The notes beneath the pieces were generated by a model. The model did not search any database. It was given only the letters and a program-made list of their open reading frames with translations, and was not told the origin of the DNA. Below are positions 6,068 to 6,446 of a DNA stretch of 6,446 nucleotides, piece by piece (within the stretch, counting starts at the first letter, position 1; each line of letters starts with the position of its first letter). This DNA comes from Planctomycetaceae bacterium (GTDB lineage Bacteria > Planctomycetota > Planctomycetia > Pirellulales > Thermoguttaceae). Location: the NCBI GenBank assembly GCA_031257725.1, contig JAIROD010000118.1, positions 1 to 6,446 on the forward strand, in the 5' to 3' direction. Both the position numbers and the translations under genes were made by a program.

Positions 6068-6096
6068 GCGGGAACGCAGCGCAGTGCCGTGACCGC
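6068..6096. repeat. GC-rich imperfect hairpin
   Basis: GCGG (6068-6071) pairs with CCGC (6093-6096) and ACG (6074-6076) with CGT (6088-6090). The two stems are separated by a tandem pair of G-A mismatches (6072 with 6092, 6073 with 6091). The upper part is poorly paired. This island is clearly richer in GC than its surroundings and resembles an intergenic palindromic repeat. Confidence 0.4.
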
Positions 6097-6217
6097 ATGG
6101 AATTGCCGAAAAATAATGAATCTTTTTTAATTCATGAATTCATAAATTCGTGGCAACCATGAACATTTTGCGTTTATACCATACGTCGTCATGTAACTGT
6201 CTATTTTAATTTTTATT

Positions 6218-6232
6218 AGTCCTGCAAGGACT
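6218..6232. repeat. Small palindrome AGTCCT-GCA-AGGACT
   Basis: A perfect 6-bp stem with a 3-base GCA loop. It shares its plan, and most bases, with the GTCCC-GCA-GGGAC core found twice further right (6296-6308, and inverted at 6429-6441), so it is probably a diverged member of the same repeat family. Confidence 0.55.
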
Positions 6233-6250
6233 ATTGAGTAAAATACTTTA

Positions 6251-6274
6251 TTAACCGTATGCTTTAGCATACGG
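6251..6274. repeat. Dispersed hairpin repeat, copy 2
   Basis: CCGTATGCT (6255-6263) and AGCATACGG (6266-6274) form a perfect inverted repeat separated by two T. The 24 bases match 4253-4276 with one difference, and that difference is exactly the base that perfects the pairing here. It sits far from any gene end, so it is a repeat first and a terminator only by chance of position. Confidence 0.7.
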
Positions 6275-6293
6275 ATAGGGCAAACACACCACA

Positions 6294-6443
6294 AAGTCCC
6301 GCAGGGACGACACTTTATTGGATCAATGTATTCGATTCCTGTTTGGAAATTTTTAATTGTCTGAACGAAGAGTTTTAAAATCACCATAGTCCCATCAATC
6401 ATCGTTCGGACAACATTTTAAAAGTGTCGTCCCTGCGGGACTT
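6294..6443. mobile_element. 150-bp element bounded by 23-bp inverted repeats (MITE-like)
   Basis: Bases 6294-6316 are a perfect reverse complement of 6421-6443. Each arm contains the small palindrome GTCCC-GCA-GGGAC followed by GACACTTT. The 104 bases between the arms show no gene. The long - strand frame through 6127-6402 crosses three different repeats and looks accidental. The design fits a miniature inverted-repeat element or two opposed copies of a short palindromic repeat. Target-site duplications cannot be judged because the window ends three bases later. No transposase is present to assign a family. Confidence 0.45.
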
Positions 6444-6446
6444 AAG

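Noticed and set aside
6127..6402. Open frame of 91 codons on the - strand
   Set aside because: It reads through three unrelated palindromic repeats, has no ribosome site, and has no recognisable protein features.

Overview
The window looks like an AT-rich planctomycete chromosome segment. The main evidence is the gene at 4286-5935 (- strand), a secreted DUF1549/DUF1553 protein, a family greatly expanded in Planctomycetota. The exported, probably outer-membrane protein at 2475-4175 also resembles a planctomycete-type family, as far as I can recall it. Gene density is low: three genes cover about two thirds of the window. The rest is long intergenic DNA rich in palindromes and repeats. I see no rRNA, tRNA, CRISPR array, transposase, integrase or phage gene.

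Layout. 1-60: near-perfect long palindrome. 61-307: no gene seen. 308-660: tandem array of fifteen complete 21-bp units plus degenerate ends. 661-1001: intergenic, with a long imperfect foldback at 731-845. 1002-1883 (+): stand-alone homocysteine S-methyltransferase domain protein. 1884-2474: intergenic, with a good intrinsic terminator at 2059-2103 and AT-rich hairpins. 2475-4175 (+): exported protein with a low-complexity linker and a probable beta-barrel C-terminal half. 4176-4285: convergent gap with a hairpin that recurs at 6251-6274. 4286-5935 (-): short DUF1549/DUF1553 protein without the usual CxxCH segment. 5936-6446: intergenic, packed with small palindromes, ending in a 150-bp element bounded by 23-bp inverted repeats.

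The three genes show no operon link. The methyltransferase is a cytoplasmic one-carbon/methionine enzyme. The other two carry signal peptides and face each other convergently. Nothing in the sequence shows that they work together.

The most unusual object is the 21-bp array. Each unit is AATTA, a seven-pyrimidine T-rich tract, then an alternating purine-pyrimidine octamer of the ACACGTGT type. All fifteen units keep this purine/pyrimidine pattern. Differences from consensus are 23 transitions, plus 6 transversions that all fall in the last column, plus one inserted T. The 21-bp period equals about two helical turns and exactly seven codons, which keeps several reading frames open. I favour a structural or protein-binding minisatellite over a gene, but the substitution pattern leaves a weak coding signal that deserves a check. 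No complete new system with a recognisable effector is visible.
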